NCBI RefSeq assembly: GCF_025628985.1
Contig: NZ_JAOTEM010000005.1
Span: forward strand, 62,001 to 126,000
Direction: 5' to 3'
Source: Chryseobacterium edaphi
GTDB lineage: Bacteria; Bacteroidota; Bacteroidia; Flavobacteriales; Weeksellaceae
DNA: 64,000 nt
Shown: one piece after another, positions 28,446 through 36,495 of the stretch
Position numbering within the stretch: position 1 is the first letter of the stretch
Layout of the letters: every line of letters starts with the position of its first letter
Translations under genes and position numbers: made by a program
The notes under the pieces: model-generated
What the model was told of the DNA's origin: nothing
The model's database searches: none
Seen by the model: the letters and a program-made list of their open reading frames with translations, nothing else

Positions 28446-29165
28446 ATGAATACCAGAAATCGAGGTAAAAATACAGGTGACGATATTTTATTTCAACCAA
28501 CGAAAGAATTAGATAAGTTGAAATTCGCAGTTCAGGATATGAATTATCTTTTAAGCAAAGAATATCCTGAAAAATCAAGTTCTGAATTGGTAGCAAGTCG
28601 CTACAAATTGAAAACCAGACAAATTAAGGCTTTGCGTGGAGTTTCGGCTTCGGATCAACAAATTGAAAACAGGAATTCGAAACGGTTAGAAATTTCAGAT
28701 TTAAAAAATAAAACACTTTATCTTGACGGTTTCAATGTTTTGATCTTATTGGAAAGTTTACTTTCAGAAGCTTATATTTTTGAAGGTTTGGATGGCTGTT
28801 TTCGTGATCTTTCCGGAGTTCATGGAACCTATAAACGAGTGCAGCAAACTTTTAAAGCGATAGAATTGGTTTCTGTATTCTTTAAAAAATCTGATCTGGA
28901 AAAACTCGTCTGGATTTTTGATCAACCCGTTTCAAACAGTGGAAGAATTAAACAAATAATTCTCGATTTTGCTAAGGAAAATAATCTTAATTGGGAAGTA
29001 GAATTAGAATTTAATCCAGACAAATTTTTAGTTGAAAATACTAAAATTGTGGCTTCTTCTGATGCCTGGATTTTAGATCATTGTAAAAATTGGTGTAACC
29101 TTGTTGGATTTTTGATTGAAGAAGAAGAAGAAAAACTTTCTGTCAATTTGGTAAAAATGTTTTAG
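28446..29165 (+). CDS. DUF434/PIN-NYN-like nuclease domain protein
   Basis: 239 residues. The N-terminal 90 residues are helical and basic. The rest looks like a NYN/PIN-fold nuclease: LYLDGFNVLILLESLLS near residue 90, KLVWIFDQPVSNSGRIKQ near residue 153, and IVASSDAWILDHCKNW near residue 202 supply the spaced acidic residues. It matches what I recall of DUF434 proteins. It opens the RNA-repair region and is followed at once by the next gene (start adjacent to stop), so they form an operon. Nuclease activity on RNA is inference. Confidence 0.72.
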   Translation: MNTRNRGKNTGDDILFQPTKELDKLKFAVQDMNYLLSKEYPEKSSSELVASRYKLKTRQIKALRGVSASDQQIENRNSKRLEISDLKNKTLYLDGFNVLILLESLLSEAYIFEGLDGCFRDLSGVHGTYKRVQQTFKAIELVSVFFKKSDLEKLVWIFDQPVSNSGRIKQIILDFAKENNLNWEVELEFNPDKFLVENTKIVASSDAWILDHCKNWCNLVGFLIEEEEEKLSVNLVKMF

Positions 29166-29819
29166 ATGAAGAATTTATTTGGAAAATATATTTCGTTATT
29201 TTCAGATTCCTGGAAAGAAAAATTCGGTAAAATTCTGGAGATTGAACATCTGGAAAATATGAGTAGAAATATTCAAAGATTTAAAGACAAAACTTTAGAT
29301 TGGGAACTTCCGTATTTTAATGAAGAAATAAAAATTGACCGATCAGAAAGTTTTAAAACTTTTATTGACATTCTTGAAAGTGAAAGTTCAACTGAAATTA
29401 AAGCTAAAGATTTAGAAAAAATCCCTTTTGAATATTGGCTGAATATTTTGGGACAACGCCTTACTTCTGCAAGTTTGCGAGATGAAAATTCAATTCCGCC
29501 ACTTGAAAATGTTTTGATTGAAAGTTGTAGAAAACCGTTTAATCATGAGGTTAGTATGGCTCAAAGGGCTTGTGAAAAGCATATAGGAAGAATGGATAAC
29601 CAGTTTTGGGGAGAAATAAAAGGAAACAATCTGCAGAAACAGCAGAAAGTCATGGAAAAAATCACTTACATCATCGAAAATAAAACTTGGTGGAACGTTT
29701 TCTATCATTACAAACACGAATTGGTCTATGAAATCAGAGAAAAAAACGGTCAAGGAATTCGGTGGAGCCAAGATGGAACGCGACTGATCGGTTTTTTGGA
29801 GACTTTTATTAATGAATGA
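29166..29819 (+). CDS. Hypothetical protein, operon partner of the DUF434 protein
   Basis: 217 residues, soluble and helix-rich. Features: EYWLNILGQRLTSASLRDENS near residue 89, ESCRKPFNHEVSMAQRACEKHIGR near residue 117, and a Trp-rich end (NKTWWNVFYHYKHELVYEI, GIRWSQDGTRLIGFLET). The start codon directly follows the DUF434 stop. I do not recognise a family. Tight coupling suggests the two work together. Confidence 0.6.
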   Translation: MKNLFGKYISLFSDSWKEKFGKILEIEHLENMSRNIQRFKDKTLDWELPYFNEEIKIDRSESFKTFIDILESESSTEIKAKDLEKIPFEYWLNILGQRLTSASLRDENSIPPLENVLIESCRKPFNHEVSMAQRACEKHIGRMDNQFWGEIKGNNLQKQQKVMEKITYIIENKTWWNVFYHYKHELVYEIREKNGQGIRWSQDGTRLIGFLETFINE

Positions 29820-29833
29820 AAAATTATTTTTGT

Positions 29834-29869
29834 TGCGTAAAAAGATTGCGTACTATTATAATAGTTTTG
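29834..29869 (+). promoter_or_regulatory. Promoter with paired TGCG boxes upstream of the SDR/tRNA operon
   Basis: TGCGTAAAAA at 29834, a second TGCGTACTA at 29847 (13 bases later) and TAGTTTTG at 29862 (15 bases after the second). The same boxes with the same 13 and 15 spacings precede Ro60 (52009) and Y RNA 3 (54733). TAGTTTTG fits the minus-7 box; the TGCG pair sits where the minus-33 element would be. Confidence 0.75.
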
Positions 29870-29887
29870 TCAATATAAAATTAAGCT

Positions 29888-31252
29888 ATGAATTTTTATA
29901 ATCAAAATTTTTCGGAAAAAGAATGGGAAGCCTGTCTCAAGGTTTTGAATGCTTTGAAAGATGAGCCTTTTGAAAATCCTGACAATAAAACTTTTTCGGG
30001 ATTGATTACTAAGATTCATAAAAATGCAAAAAAACAAAACCGTCAAGAAAATTATACTCAAATGAAAACGCATGATTTGGAAATCAATTCTGAATCTGTT
30101 TTGCTAAAGAAAGCTTTGGCGGGAGTTTCTGATTTTTATGACGATGAAAAAGACGAGACAAATCTTACAAAACTTAATATTCCTAAAAATTGTTACTGCT
30201 GTAATCAAAGTTATTCCTACGCTCACTCATTTTACACAAGATTATGCCCAAAATGTGCCGAAGAAAATTATGAAAAACGTTTTGAATCTATAGAGCTAAA
30301 AGGACGAAACATTATTCTGACAGGAGGACGAGTAAAAGTAGGATTTGCAACTGCTCTTAAATTATTAAGAAATGGAGCAAATCTGATTTTGACAACTCGT
30401 TTTCCGGCTTTAGCGTTAGAAACTTTACAAAATGAAGACGATTACGAAGAGTGGAAAGAAAGACTTTGGGTATATGGTTTGGATTTGAGAAATTTAAAAG
30501 CAATTCAGGAGTTTATAGATTTTTATAAATCGAATTTTGAAACGCTTGATATTTTAATCAACAATGCAGCACAAACCATAAAATATCCTGATGAATACTA
30601 TTTACCAATCATTAAACGTGAAAACGAAATGTTGGTAGAGTTTAAAAATAATCAAAAATTAATTCCCAACAACACGGCAATTTCAAAAGAAATTGGAAAA
30701 CTAGAATATGCCCAAAATGAAGAGACAAGTATAGCTTTGACACGTTTCGGACAACCCGTTGACAACAGAGATAAAACAAGTTGGAATTCTACTTTGGAAG
30801 AAGTTTCGATGTATGAATTGGTTGAGGTAAATTTAATCAATCATATTGCGCCTTATTTTTTAATCAAAGAATTAAAACCTCTCATGAAAAGCTCGTCTTT
30901 TAAAGAAAAGTTTATCATTAATGTAACTTCTTCGGAAGGGATTTTCAGTTATGATAACAAAACAATGTTTCATCCTCATACAAATATGACGAAAGCTGCT
31001 TTGAATATGATGACTCTGACTTCTGCAAAAGAATTTGAAAAAGATCAAATATATATGACCGCAGTTGACGTGGGATGGATTTCTACAGGAGCAAAAGAAA
31101 GCTTAAGAAAAAAACAATTTGAGCAAGGATATATTCCGCCACTAGATTCCGTCGACGGTGCTGCGAGAATTCTGCATCCGATTGTGGAAGGGATCAAAGG
31201 GAATTATTTCAGTGGAGTTTTATTGAAAAACTATAAAGTCAATAATTGGTAA
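29888..31252 (+). CDS. SDR-like protein with N-terminal Cys cluster, leading a tRNA operon
   Basis: 454 residues in three parts. Residues 1-95 are helical and charged. A zinc-ribbon-like cluster follows (NCYCCNQ near 102 and RLCPKCAEEN near 120). A Rossmann SDR domain runs from about 140 (IILTGGRVKVGFATALKLL, later ILINNAAQTIKYP). The catalytic YxxxK is altered: HTNMTKAALNMM keeps the Lys but has Thr at the Tyr position, so ordinary dehydrogenase chemistry is doubtful. The first tRNA gene begins 7 bases after the stop, and the TGCG-type promoter lies upstream. Role in RNA metabolism is inferred from context only. Confidence 0.75.
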   Translation: MNFYNQNFSEKEWEACLKVLNALKDEPFENPDNKTFSGLITKIHKNAKKQNRQENYTQMKTHDLEINSESVLLKKALAGVSDFYDDEKDETNLTKLNIPKNCYCCNQSYSYAHSFYTRLCPKCAEENYEKRFESIELKGRNIILTGGRVKVGFATALKLLRNGANLILTTRFPALALETLQNEDDYEEWKERLWVYGLDLRNLKAIQEFIDFYKSNFETLDILINNAAQTIKYPDEYYLPIIKRENEMLVEFKNNQKLIPNNTAISKEIGKLEYAQNEETSIALTRFGQPVDNRDKTSWNSTLEEVSMYELVEVNLINHIAPYFLIKELKPLMKSSSFKEKFIINVTSSEGIFSYDNKTMFHPHTNMTKAALNMMTLTSAKEFEKDQIYMTAVDVGWISTGAKESLRKKQFEQGYIPPLDSVDGAARILHPIVEGIKGNYFSGVLLKNYKVNNW

Positions 31253-31258
31253 AGTATA

Positions 31259-31333
31259 GAAAGCGTTAGCTCAGCGGGAAGAGCGCCTGTTTTACACGCA
31301 GGAGGTCGTGGGTTCGAGTCCCACACGCTTTCC
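31259..31333 (+). tRNA. tRNA-Val (TAC), first of array 1
   Basis: Acceptor AAAGCGT/ACGCTTT extended by a G:C pair outside; D-arm GCTCAGCGGGAAGAGC; anticodon stem CCTGT/GCAGG with loop TTTACAC (anticodon TAC); T-arm GTGGG/CCCAC with TTCGAGT. The most regular tRNA of this array. It starts 7 bases after the SDR-like gene. Confidence 0.85.
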
Positions 31334-31338
31334 AAAAT

Positions 31339-31412
31339 GGAGATAATAGTTTAATCGGAAAAATTTATTCCCTGCACGGAATTGACGCGAGTTCGAATCT
31401 CGCTTATCTCCC
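31339..31412 (+). tRNA. tRNA-like gene with shortened anticodon loop
   Basis: Acceptor GGAGATA/TATCTCC and T-arm GCGAG/CTCGC with TTCGAAT are intact. The anticodon stem ATTCC/GGAAT leaves only six bases, CTGCAC, in the loop, so the anticodon (GCA or TGC) is uncertain. The D-arm is weak. Confidence 0.65.
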
Positions 31413-31418
31413 AAAACA

Positions 31419-31490
31419 GAAACGTTAGCTCAAAGGAAGAGCGCTGACCCTCCAAGTCAGAGGTTGTGGGTTCGAGTCCCATGCGTTTCG
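31419..31490 (+). tRNA. tRNA-Gly-like (TCC) with C at position 33
   Basis: Acceptor GAAACGT/GCGTTTC; D-arm GCTCAAAGGAAGAGC; anticodon stem CTGAC/GTCAG with loop CCTCCAA, giving anticodon TCC but C rather than the near-universal U at position 33. T-arm GTGGG/CCCAT with TTCGAGT. Confidence 0.75.
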
Positions 31491-31493
31491 AAA

Positions 31494-31569
31494 GGAGTAC
31501 ATAGTTCTAATTGGAAGAACACTGACTTCACTGATTAGAGGTTGCGGGTTCGACTCCCGCTGTACTCCC
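31494..31569 (+). tRNA. tRNA-like gene, ambiguous anticodon
   Basis: Acceptor GGAGTAC/GTACTCC (eight pairs possible); D-arm GTTC/GAAC; T-arm GCGGG/CCCGC with TTCGACT. Anticodon stem CTGAC/ATTAG has one mismatch; the loop TTCACTG reads CAC (Val), but a shifted fold would give TCA. Confidence 0.65.
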
Positions 31570-31574
31570 AAATT

Positions 31575-31650
31575 GGAGACAATAGTAATAAATGTGGAAA
31601 AATACATTTCTGCCAGAATGAGTTGCAAGTTCGAATCTTGCTTGTCTCCC
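31575..31650 (+). tRNA. tRNA-like gene with shortened anticodon loop (GCC)
   Basis: Acceptor GGAGACA/TGTCTCC; T-arm GCAAG/CTTGC with TTCGAAT. Anticodon stem CATTT/GAATG with six-base loop CTGCCA; GCC (Gly) is the likely anticodon. The D-arm lacks a clear stem. Confidence 0.62.
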
Positions 31651-31655
31651 CAAAT

Positions 31656-31727
31656 GGAAGCAGTAGTTTAAATGGAAAAACGTCTCAAACCTCGAGAAGT
31701 TGCGAGTTCAAATCTTGCCTGTTTCCC
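31656..31727 (+). tRNA. tRNA-like gene, degenerate anticodon arm
   Basis: Acceptor GGAAGCA/TGTTTCC (one G-T pair); T-arm GCGAG/CTTGC with TTCAAAT. Stem TCTC/GAGA with loop AAACCTC, lacking U33, so decoding is doubtful. It ends 19 bases before the next gene. Confidence 0.55.
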
Positions 31728-31746
31728 TTTTCTAATTTAAATAATT

Positions 31747-32076
31747 ATGAAAAACACCTACAACAAAGGAACTTTCAGAAGCTTCGAATATGGTAAAATC
31801 GGACCTTATTTGAAAAAGCATGGAAACAAAAAATGGAGGAGAACTGAAAAATCTGAAATCGAAAATCAGCTGAGTGAAACCATTAAATTTTTTAAGCAAA
31901 GAAAAAAAAGACGAAAACTGATTTGGGTTAAAATTACACAAGAGATTTACGGCAAAACACATTCTGCTTACAGAAGTTTTTATTCGGAAAAATCTTTTAA
32001 AGATTCAATAAAAAGAGCAAACGTAAAAAGATATTTTTTAATCAATAAAATAAACAAAAATGAATACATTCATTGA
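31747..32076 (+). CDS. Small basic hypothetical protein
   Basis: 109 residues, strongly basic (WRRTEKSEIENQ, FKQRKKRRKLIWVK, SIKRANVKRYFL). Such charge suggests nucleic-acid binding. It directly follows the tRNA array and overlaps the tatD start by 17 bases, so it belongs to the same transcript. No family recognised. The length and clean coupling support a real gene. Confidence 0.6.
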   Translation: MKNTYNKGTFRSFEYGKIGPYLKKHGNKKWRRTEKSEIENQLSETIKFFKQRKKRRKLIWVKITQEIYGKTHSAYRSFYSEKSFKDSIKRANVKRYFLINKINKNEYIH

Positions 32077-32845
32077 TATTGGTATCAATCTGACCAATAA
32101 ACAATTTAATGACGAGCACGCAGAAATCATCAACCAAGCTCTCGACAATGGAGTAGAACAAATGATTCTCACAGGAACAAGCGTCCGTGGAAGCAAAGAA
32201 TCAGCTGAAATCGCAGAAGATTATCCTGAAATTTTATTTTCAACAGCAGGAATTCATCCTCATGATGCAAAATCTTTTAACAACGAAAACATTAATGAAT
32301 TAAGGAAATTATTAAAACAAGACCACGTCATTTCAGTCGGAGAATGCGGACTGGATTTCGACAGGGATTTTTCGCCAAGACTCATTCAGGAAAAATGTTA
32401 TCGTGCCCAACTCGAATTAGCAATCGAAATTAATAAACCTTTATTTCTTCACGAAAGATCGGCTTTTAAAAGGTTTAACGAAATCACCGACGAATATTTA
32501 TCGAAACTTCCAAAAGCAGTTGTTCACTGTTTTACCGGAACTTTGGAAGAAGCAAAAATTTATCTGGATAAAGGATTTTATTTAGGATTTACAGGAGCGA
32601 TAAGTGATGATAAAAGATTTAAACATTTGGAAGATGTCATTAAATATGTTCCACTCGACAGATTAATGATTGAAACCGATGCGCCTTTTATGCTTCCGAA
32701 AAATGTTCCGAGAATGCAAAGCCGCCGAAATGAACCGAAATTTTTACCTTATGTCGCACAAACCATCGCACATCTTAAAAAAATAAAGATTTCCGAGGTC
32801 GCAGATGAAACAACCGAAGTCGCCCGAAACTTTTTCAAAATATAA
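32060..32845 (+). CDS. tatD: TatD-family metal-dependent nuclease
   Basis: 261 residues, normal for TatD. FIDIGINLTNKQF at the start (variant of DxHxH), AGIHPHDAKSF near residue 69, VGECGLDFDRDFS near residue 93, FLHERSAF near residue 130, VVHCFTGTLEEA near residue 153 and LMIETDAPFMLP near residue 206 define the metal site. TatD proteins are 3'-5' exonucleases on DNA and RNA; tRNA quality control has been described for the family. It is the last gene of the SDR-tRNA operon, which fits an RNA role. Confidence 0.92.
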   Translation: MNTFIDIGINLTNKQFNDEHAEIINQALDNGVEQMILTGTSVRGSKESAEIAEDYPEILFSTAGIHPHDAKSFNNENINELRKLLKQDHVISVGECGLDFDRDFSPRLIQEKCYRAQLELAIEINKPLFLHERSAFKRFNEITDEYLSKLPKAVVHCFTGTLEEAKIYLDKGFYLGFTGAISDDKRFKHLEDVIKYVPLDRLMIETDAPFMLPKNVPRMQSRRNEPKFLPYVAQTIAHLKKIKISEVADETTEVARNFFKI

Positions 32846-32847
32846 AA

Positions 32848-32884
32848 AAGAGCTCTACAGAAAATGTAAAGCTCTTTTTTTATA
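32848..32884. terminator. Bidirectional terminator between tatD and deoD
   Basis: AAAAAAGAGCT and AGCTCTTTTTTT flank TACA-GAAAA-TGTA. The A- and T-runs make it usable for both convergent genes. Confidence 0.85.
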
Positions 32885-32907
32885 TGATTTAAATATTAAA
32901 TTTTTAC

Positions 32908-33618
32908 TTAAATACTTTTCCAGGCAGCTTCCAAAGCCAATTCGATCATAGGTTTCAACGCTTTTTCTCTTTGGTCGGCAGAAATATTTTCATGCGTCGG
33001 AATAATGTCAGAAACCGTAAGGATCGTAGCCGCATTTTTACCTAAATGTTTTGCATTGGCAAACAACCCAAAAGCTTCCATTTCAACAGCCGGACAATCG
33101 TATTTTGTAGCAATTGCAGGAACTGCGGGATCTTTTCTGTAAAAAATATCGCTGCTGTGGATATTTGTCGCTTTTGCTTTTAAAGATAATTGTTCTGCAG
33201 TTGCATTAATGATTTCAGAAATATTTCCCTGATGAGAAATGATATCTTCTTCAATTTCCCATGCAAATTTTGCGTAGGTACTTTCACTTGCTGCATTTTC
33301 AACATTTAATAGATCAAAAACTTTCAGATCAGTGGTGTAAGCTCCACAAGTTCCGATTCTGATGATGGTGTCAACTTCATATTCTGTGTACAGCTCAAAA
33401 GAATAAATTCCAATGCTTGGGAAACCCATTCCACTCGCTCCGACAGTGATTTCTTTGCCTTTGTAAGTTCCTGTATAGTAAAAAATTCCTCTGGTCTGAC
33501 TTACCAATTTTGCGTTTGCAAGAAAATTTTCAGCGATATATTTTGCTCGAAGCGGATCTCCCGGTTGCAGTACTACTTTAGCGATTTCTCCTTTTTTTGC
33601 ACTGATATGTACACTCAT
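32908..33618 (-). CDS. deoD: Purine-nucleoside phosphorylase, DeoD type
   Basis: 236 residues from the ATG at 33618 (MSVHISAKKGEIAKVV); a longer frame to 33756 adds a non-conserved leader. DeoD motifs: VVLQPGDPLRAKYIAENFL near residue 15, GMGFPSIGIYSFEL near residue 65, RIGTCGAYTTDL near residue 88, and CPAVEMEAFGLFANAKHLGK near residue 177. Phosphorolysis of purine nucleosides to base and ribose-1-phosphate. It is convergent with tatD and separate from its operon. Salvage of nucleosides from RNA turnover would fit, but the gene is common everywhere. Confidence 0.94.
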   Translation of the reverse strand: MSVHISAKKGEIAKVVLQPGDPLRAKYIAENFLANAKLVSQTRGIFYYTGTYKGKEITVGASGMGFPSIGIYSFELYTEYEVDTIIRIGTCGAYTTDLKVFDLLNVENAASESTYAKFAWEIEEDIISHQGNISEIINATAEQLSLKAKATNIHSSDIFYRKDPAVPAIATKYDCPAVEMEAFGLFANAKHLGKNAATILTVSDIIPTHENISADQREKALKPMIELALEAAWKSI

Positions 33619-33694
33619 AATATTATTTTGAATGGTGCAAAGATAATAAATATGTGAAAAATGAATGATCAATTCGCAAAGCGCGTGAATTTTT

Positions 33695-33778
33695 TTTGGA
33701 GCTATTTCCCGCTTTCCGTTGCAATCTTTTTTTTCAAAAAAGGATTTCCACTTCAATCGGGGCTAAGAAACGTTTTGT
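33695..33778. repeat. Extragenic repeat upstream of deoD
   Basis: GGAGCTATTTCCCGCTTTCC, then a T-run and AAAAAAGGATTTCC, ending CAATCGGGGCTAAGAAA. The element recurs at 53668-53768 and in weaker form at 26523. Confidence 0.75.
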
Positions 33779-33885
33779 AAAAAGTAGAGAATGAAGTGAT
33801 TCAATCATATTTATGAATTTTAATTTACCATTAACTTGTGATGTAAAATTAGCCGTTCACAAATAATATTTTCTATTTTTGTTAG

Positions 33886-34527
33886 ATGATGGAAACCAAA
33901 TCCCCATTTTTAGACACCCTGTTTCTTCTCCGAAAAGATGAGTGCATCACGATTTTTTCAGATTTAAAAGAAATTTCAAAAAAGGAAGAAGAGGATGCCG
34001 CAGATTATTTTGAAATGGAATTTGAAAAAGAACGACTGGAATTTTTATCTGATCAAATAGATTGCGATAAAGAAACGGCAGTTTGGGCGGCTAAAATTCT
34101 GTATTACAGTGCGCAATTGTATTTGATCAGAGAAAACACGGCAAAGGATTTGAATAAATTGATTCCAAAATTTAAAGGAACAAAAAATGTTTCCTCAATT
34201 TTGTCTGCCGATTTATCCTTACGGTTTTTACCACAGACAATTTTAGCCTTACAAAATGCAGATTCTGAAGATCCACTGATTAAAATGTTGGAAATTGTTT
34301 TACAGCAATTTCATTATTCAGGAATAGGATATGATCTGGACTTGGAAAATATCAATTGGGAAGAAGAATTAAAAGATAAAACCTACCGAAAATTATATCT
34401 CGAAAGAATTGTAGAAAAGAAAGCTTATCAATTAGCTGAAATTCCTTTTATTAATAAGTTATTGATCGCAGAATTCGGAATGTATAAAGAGGTTTTTTGG
34501 AGAGAATTAAAAATAATAGAAAACTAA
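33886..34527 (+). CDS. Hypothetical helical protein preceding the MoxR cluster
   Basis: 213 residues, acidic, all-helical appearance (DAADYFEMEFEKERLEFL, ETAVWAAKILYYSAQLYLI, LRFLPQTILALQNAD). No known motif. A TATTTTTG box at 33874 lies only a few bases before the start, so the message may be nearly leaderless. A repeat element separates it from the MoxR gene; a role in that system is possible but unproved. Confidence 0.55.
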   Translation: MMETKSPFLDTLFLLRKDECITIFSDLKEISKKEEEDAADYFEMEFEKERLEFLSDQIDCDKETAVWAAKILYYSAQLYLIRENTAKDLNKLIPKFKGTKNVSSILSADLSLRFLPQTILALQNADSEDPLIKMLEIVLQQFHYSGIGYDLDLENINWEEELKDKTYRKLYLERIVEKKAYQLAEIPFINKLLIAEFGMYKEVFWRELKIIEN

Positions 34528-34539
34528 TCATTTTGTATT

Positions 34540-34622
34540 TCTTCGCTAAGTGAAACGCCTTTGCGAACTTAAAAACGGTTAGTTGTTAAAAAGAAACTTT
34601 GCGGACTTTGCGTTAAAAAAAA
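34540..34622. repeat. Extragenic repeat upstream of the MoxR gene
   Basis: CTAAGTGAAACGCCTTTGCG and GCGGACTTTGCGTTAAAAA, the same family as at 10874 and 44858. Confidence 0.75.
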
Positions 34623-34645
34623 TTACAGAAAAAATATAAAAACAA

Positions 34646-35779
34646 ATGACTCAAAATATAGAAAAATTAAACAAAGTTCTTACCTACGTCAAAGATACAT
34701 TTGTTGGCAAAAATGACGTGGTCGATTTACTAGGAATCTGTTTGTTAGCAAGAGAAAATGCGTTTTTATACGGACCTCCTGGAACTGCAAAATCCGCAAT
34801 CGTAAGAACTTTAGCAAAAACAGTGAAAGACGGAAAAAATTTCGAATATTTATTGACACGTTTTACAGAACCGAATGAAATTTTTGGACCTTTCGACATC
34901 AGAAAACTAAAAGAAGGAGAGCTTTTTACCAATACCGACGGAATGATGCCCGAAGCTTCAATGGTTTTTCTAGATGAAATTTTCAATGCTAATTCTGCGA
35001 TTCTGAATTCCCTTTTGATGGCCTTAAATGAGAAAATTTTTAAAAGAGGAAAAGAAACCAGAAATCTTCCTACATTGATGTTTGTGGGAGCGAGTAATGT
35101 GCTTCCCGAAGACGAAGCTTTGAATGCGCTGTTTGACCGTTTTCTGATCAGAATTAATGTAGATTACGTACATCCCGATCTTCTTCAGCAGGTACTTTTA
35201 GCCGGAAGAAAACTTGAAAATAATATTGAAACAGAAACTCCTGAAATTCTTTCCAACGAAATCAGAGATCTTCAGAATTTATGTAAAACCATCGACTTAA
35301 AACCGATTTACGAAGTATATTTAAATACAATTATCAATCTTAGAAATACCGGAATTGCTATTTCCGATCGTCGAGCGGTAAAACTGCAAAATCTGATTGC
35401 TGCAAGCGCATTGATTTGTGGTCGAAACGAAGCGATTCTTTCAGATTTATGGGTGTTGAAACACATTTGGGACACCGAAGAACAAATCGAAATTTTAGAA
35501 GGAATCATTAACAGAACAATAGATAAAGATGATCATCCGAAATCTCATCCACAAGCTTTACACAACAAAACTCCGAATCCGGAAGAAGTGATGAAAGATG
35601 TGAAAATTCTTGTCGACAAATGGAATTTAGGAAATCTGAGTTTTGAAGAGCAAAATGTGATTAAAGATAAATTAAGATATCTTCAAACCCGTTGTGACTG
35701 GATCAGAAATCCTGAACAGAAGCAATATATTCAACATGAAATTGAGAGCTTATGGCAGAAGATTCTTCAAACCGTCTAA
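34646..35779 (+). CDS. MoxR-family AAA+ ATPase
   Basis: 377 residues. Walker A FLYGPPGTAKSAIVRTLA near residue 39, Walker B ASMVFLDEIFNANSAILNSLL near residue 107 and sensor 1 TLMFVGASNVLPEDEALNALFDRF near residue 150 identify a MoxR ATPase. These act as chaperones that remodel partners carrying vWA domains. The gene starts a five-gene run in which each start overlaps the previous stop, so the products are probably made together. The arrangement resembles the MoxR-vWA-beta-propeller ternary systems I recall from conflict-system surveys. Confidence 0.92.
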   Translation: MTQNIEKLNKVLTYVKDTFVGKNDVVDLLGICLLARENAFLYGPPGTAKSAIVRTLAKTVKDGKNFEYLLTRFTEPNEIFGPFDIRKLKEGELFTNTDGMMPEASMVFLDEIFNANSAILNSLLMALNEKIFKRGKETRNLPTLMFVGASNVLPEDEALNALFDRFLIRINVDYVHPDLLQQVLLAGRKLENNIETETPEILSNEIRDLQNLCKTIDLKPIYEVYLNTIINLRNTGIAISDRRAVKLQNLIAASALICGRNEAILSDLWVLKHIWDTEEQIEILEGIINRTIDKDDHPKSHPQALHNKTPNPEEVMKDVKILVDKWNLGNLSFEEQNVIKDKLRYLQTRCDWIRNPEQKQYIQHEIESLWQKILQTV

Positions 35780-36495
35780 AAGAATTCTGGGCAGAAATTC
35801 CACGAGTTGATGAGGATTTTCTTGGCTCAATTCGAGATTGGAAAAATGTTCAGATTGCTTCAGATGATGACGTGATCTGGCTAAAAGGCTTTACTGATGA
35901 ACAAGCTGTTTCGTCGGAAATTCAGCAGTTGCCCAATTTTTTGTTGTACGAATTGAGAGACGGACTTTTATTTCGAAAAGATGCTTTAGTACCAAGTAAA
36001 AAAGTGAGAACGGCTTTGCTTTGGACGCCGATTGATAAAGCTTTGCGACTAACTTTCCCAATTTCAAACAATAATTTGTTTGGAATTGATGAAAAAGTTG
36101 AAGTTCAGTTAAAACCAAGTGAAGACGAACAGCCTGAATTTGCTTTATTAAGTTCAATTGCTGAAATTAAAGAAACAATCATCACATTACCAAAATTCAA
36201 ACTGGAAAAATTGAATTGGGTTGTGATTAATGATAAAGCATTATTTACAGGAAATCCTTTATTGAGTTTTCCGGGAAAAACATATTGGACGAAAGACAAT
36301 CATCTTTTACCGACAGGTTTTGATTTTGAGTTCAAAAATTTGAGTTCTTTGCTCCAAAGTAAATTTAATTCAACTCAAGAAAAATGGCTTTTATGGAATG
36401 AAGACGGAAGTGTTTTGCATATTAATAAGAGGGATTTTAGAAAATTGTCTGTTAGTTCATTTCGTCTCACTGAAAAATCACAAGAATGGATGTAA
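35752..36495 (+). CDS. Accessory protein of the MoxR system (bpX-like)
   Basis: 247 residues overlapping the MoxR gene by 28 bases and the next gene by 10. It has no membrane segment. The middle is beta-rich (TLPKFKLEKLNWVVINDKAL, LLSFPGKTYWTKDNHLLPTG), and its N-terminus is tryptophan- and acid-rich (LKEFWAEIPRVDEDF). It would correspond to one of the bpX proteins of MoxR/vWA/beta-propeller systems. I cannot assign the exact subtype. Confidence 0.6.
   Translation: MAEDSSNRLKEFWAEIPRVDEDFLGSIRDWKNVQIASDDDVIWLKGFTDEQAVSSEIQQLPNFLLYELRDGLLFRKDALVPSKKVRTALLWTPIDKALRLTFPISNNNLFGIDEKVEVQLKPSEDEQPEFALLSSIAEIKETIITLPKFKLEKLNWVVINDKALFTGNPLLSFPGKTYWTKDNHLLPTGFDFEFKNLSSLLQSKFNSTQEKWLLWNEDGSVLHINKRDFRKLSVSSFRLTEKSQEWM

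Noticed and set aside
31425..31628. Minus-strand 67-codon frame
   Set aside because: It is antisense to several tRNA-like genes; its repeated SNPQPL motif is just the complement of the T-arm sequence.
33619..33756. N-terminal extension of deoD
   Set aside because: DeoD proteins start at MSVHI; the extra 46 residues overlap an extragenic repeat and have no similarity to the family.
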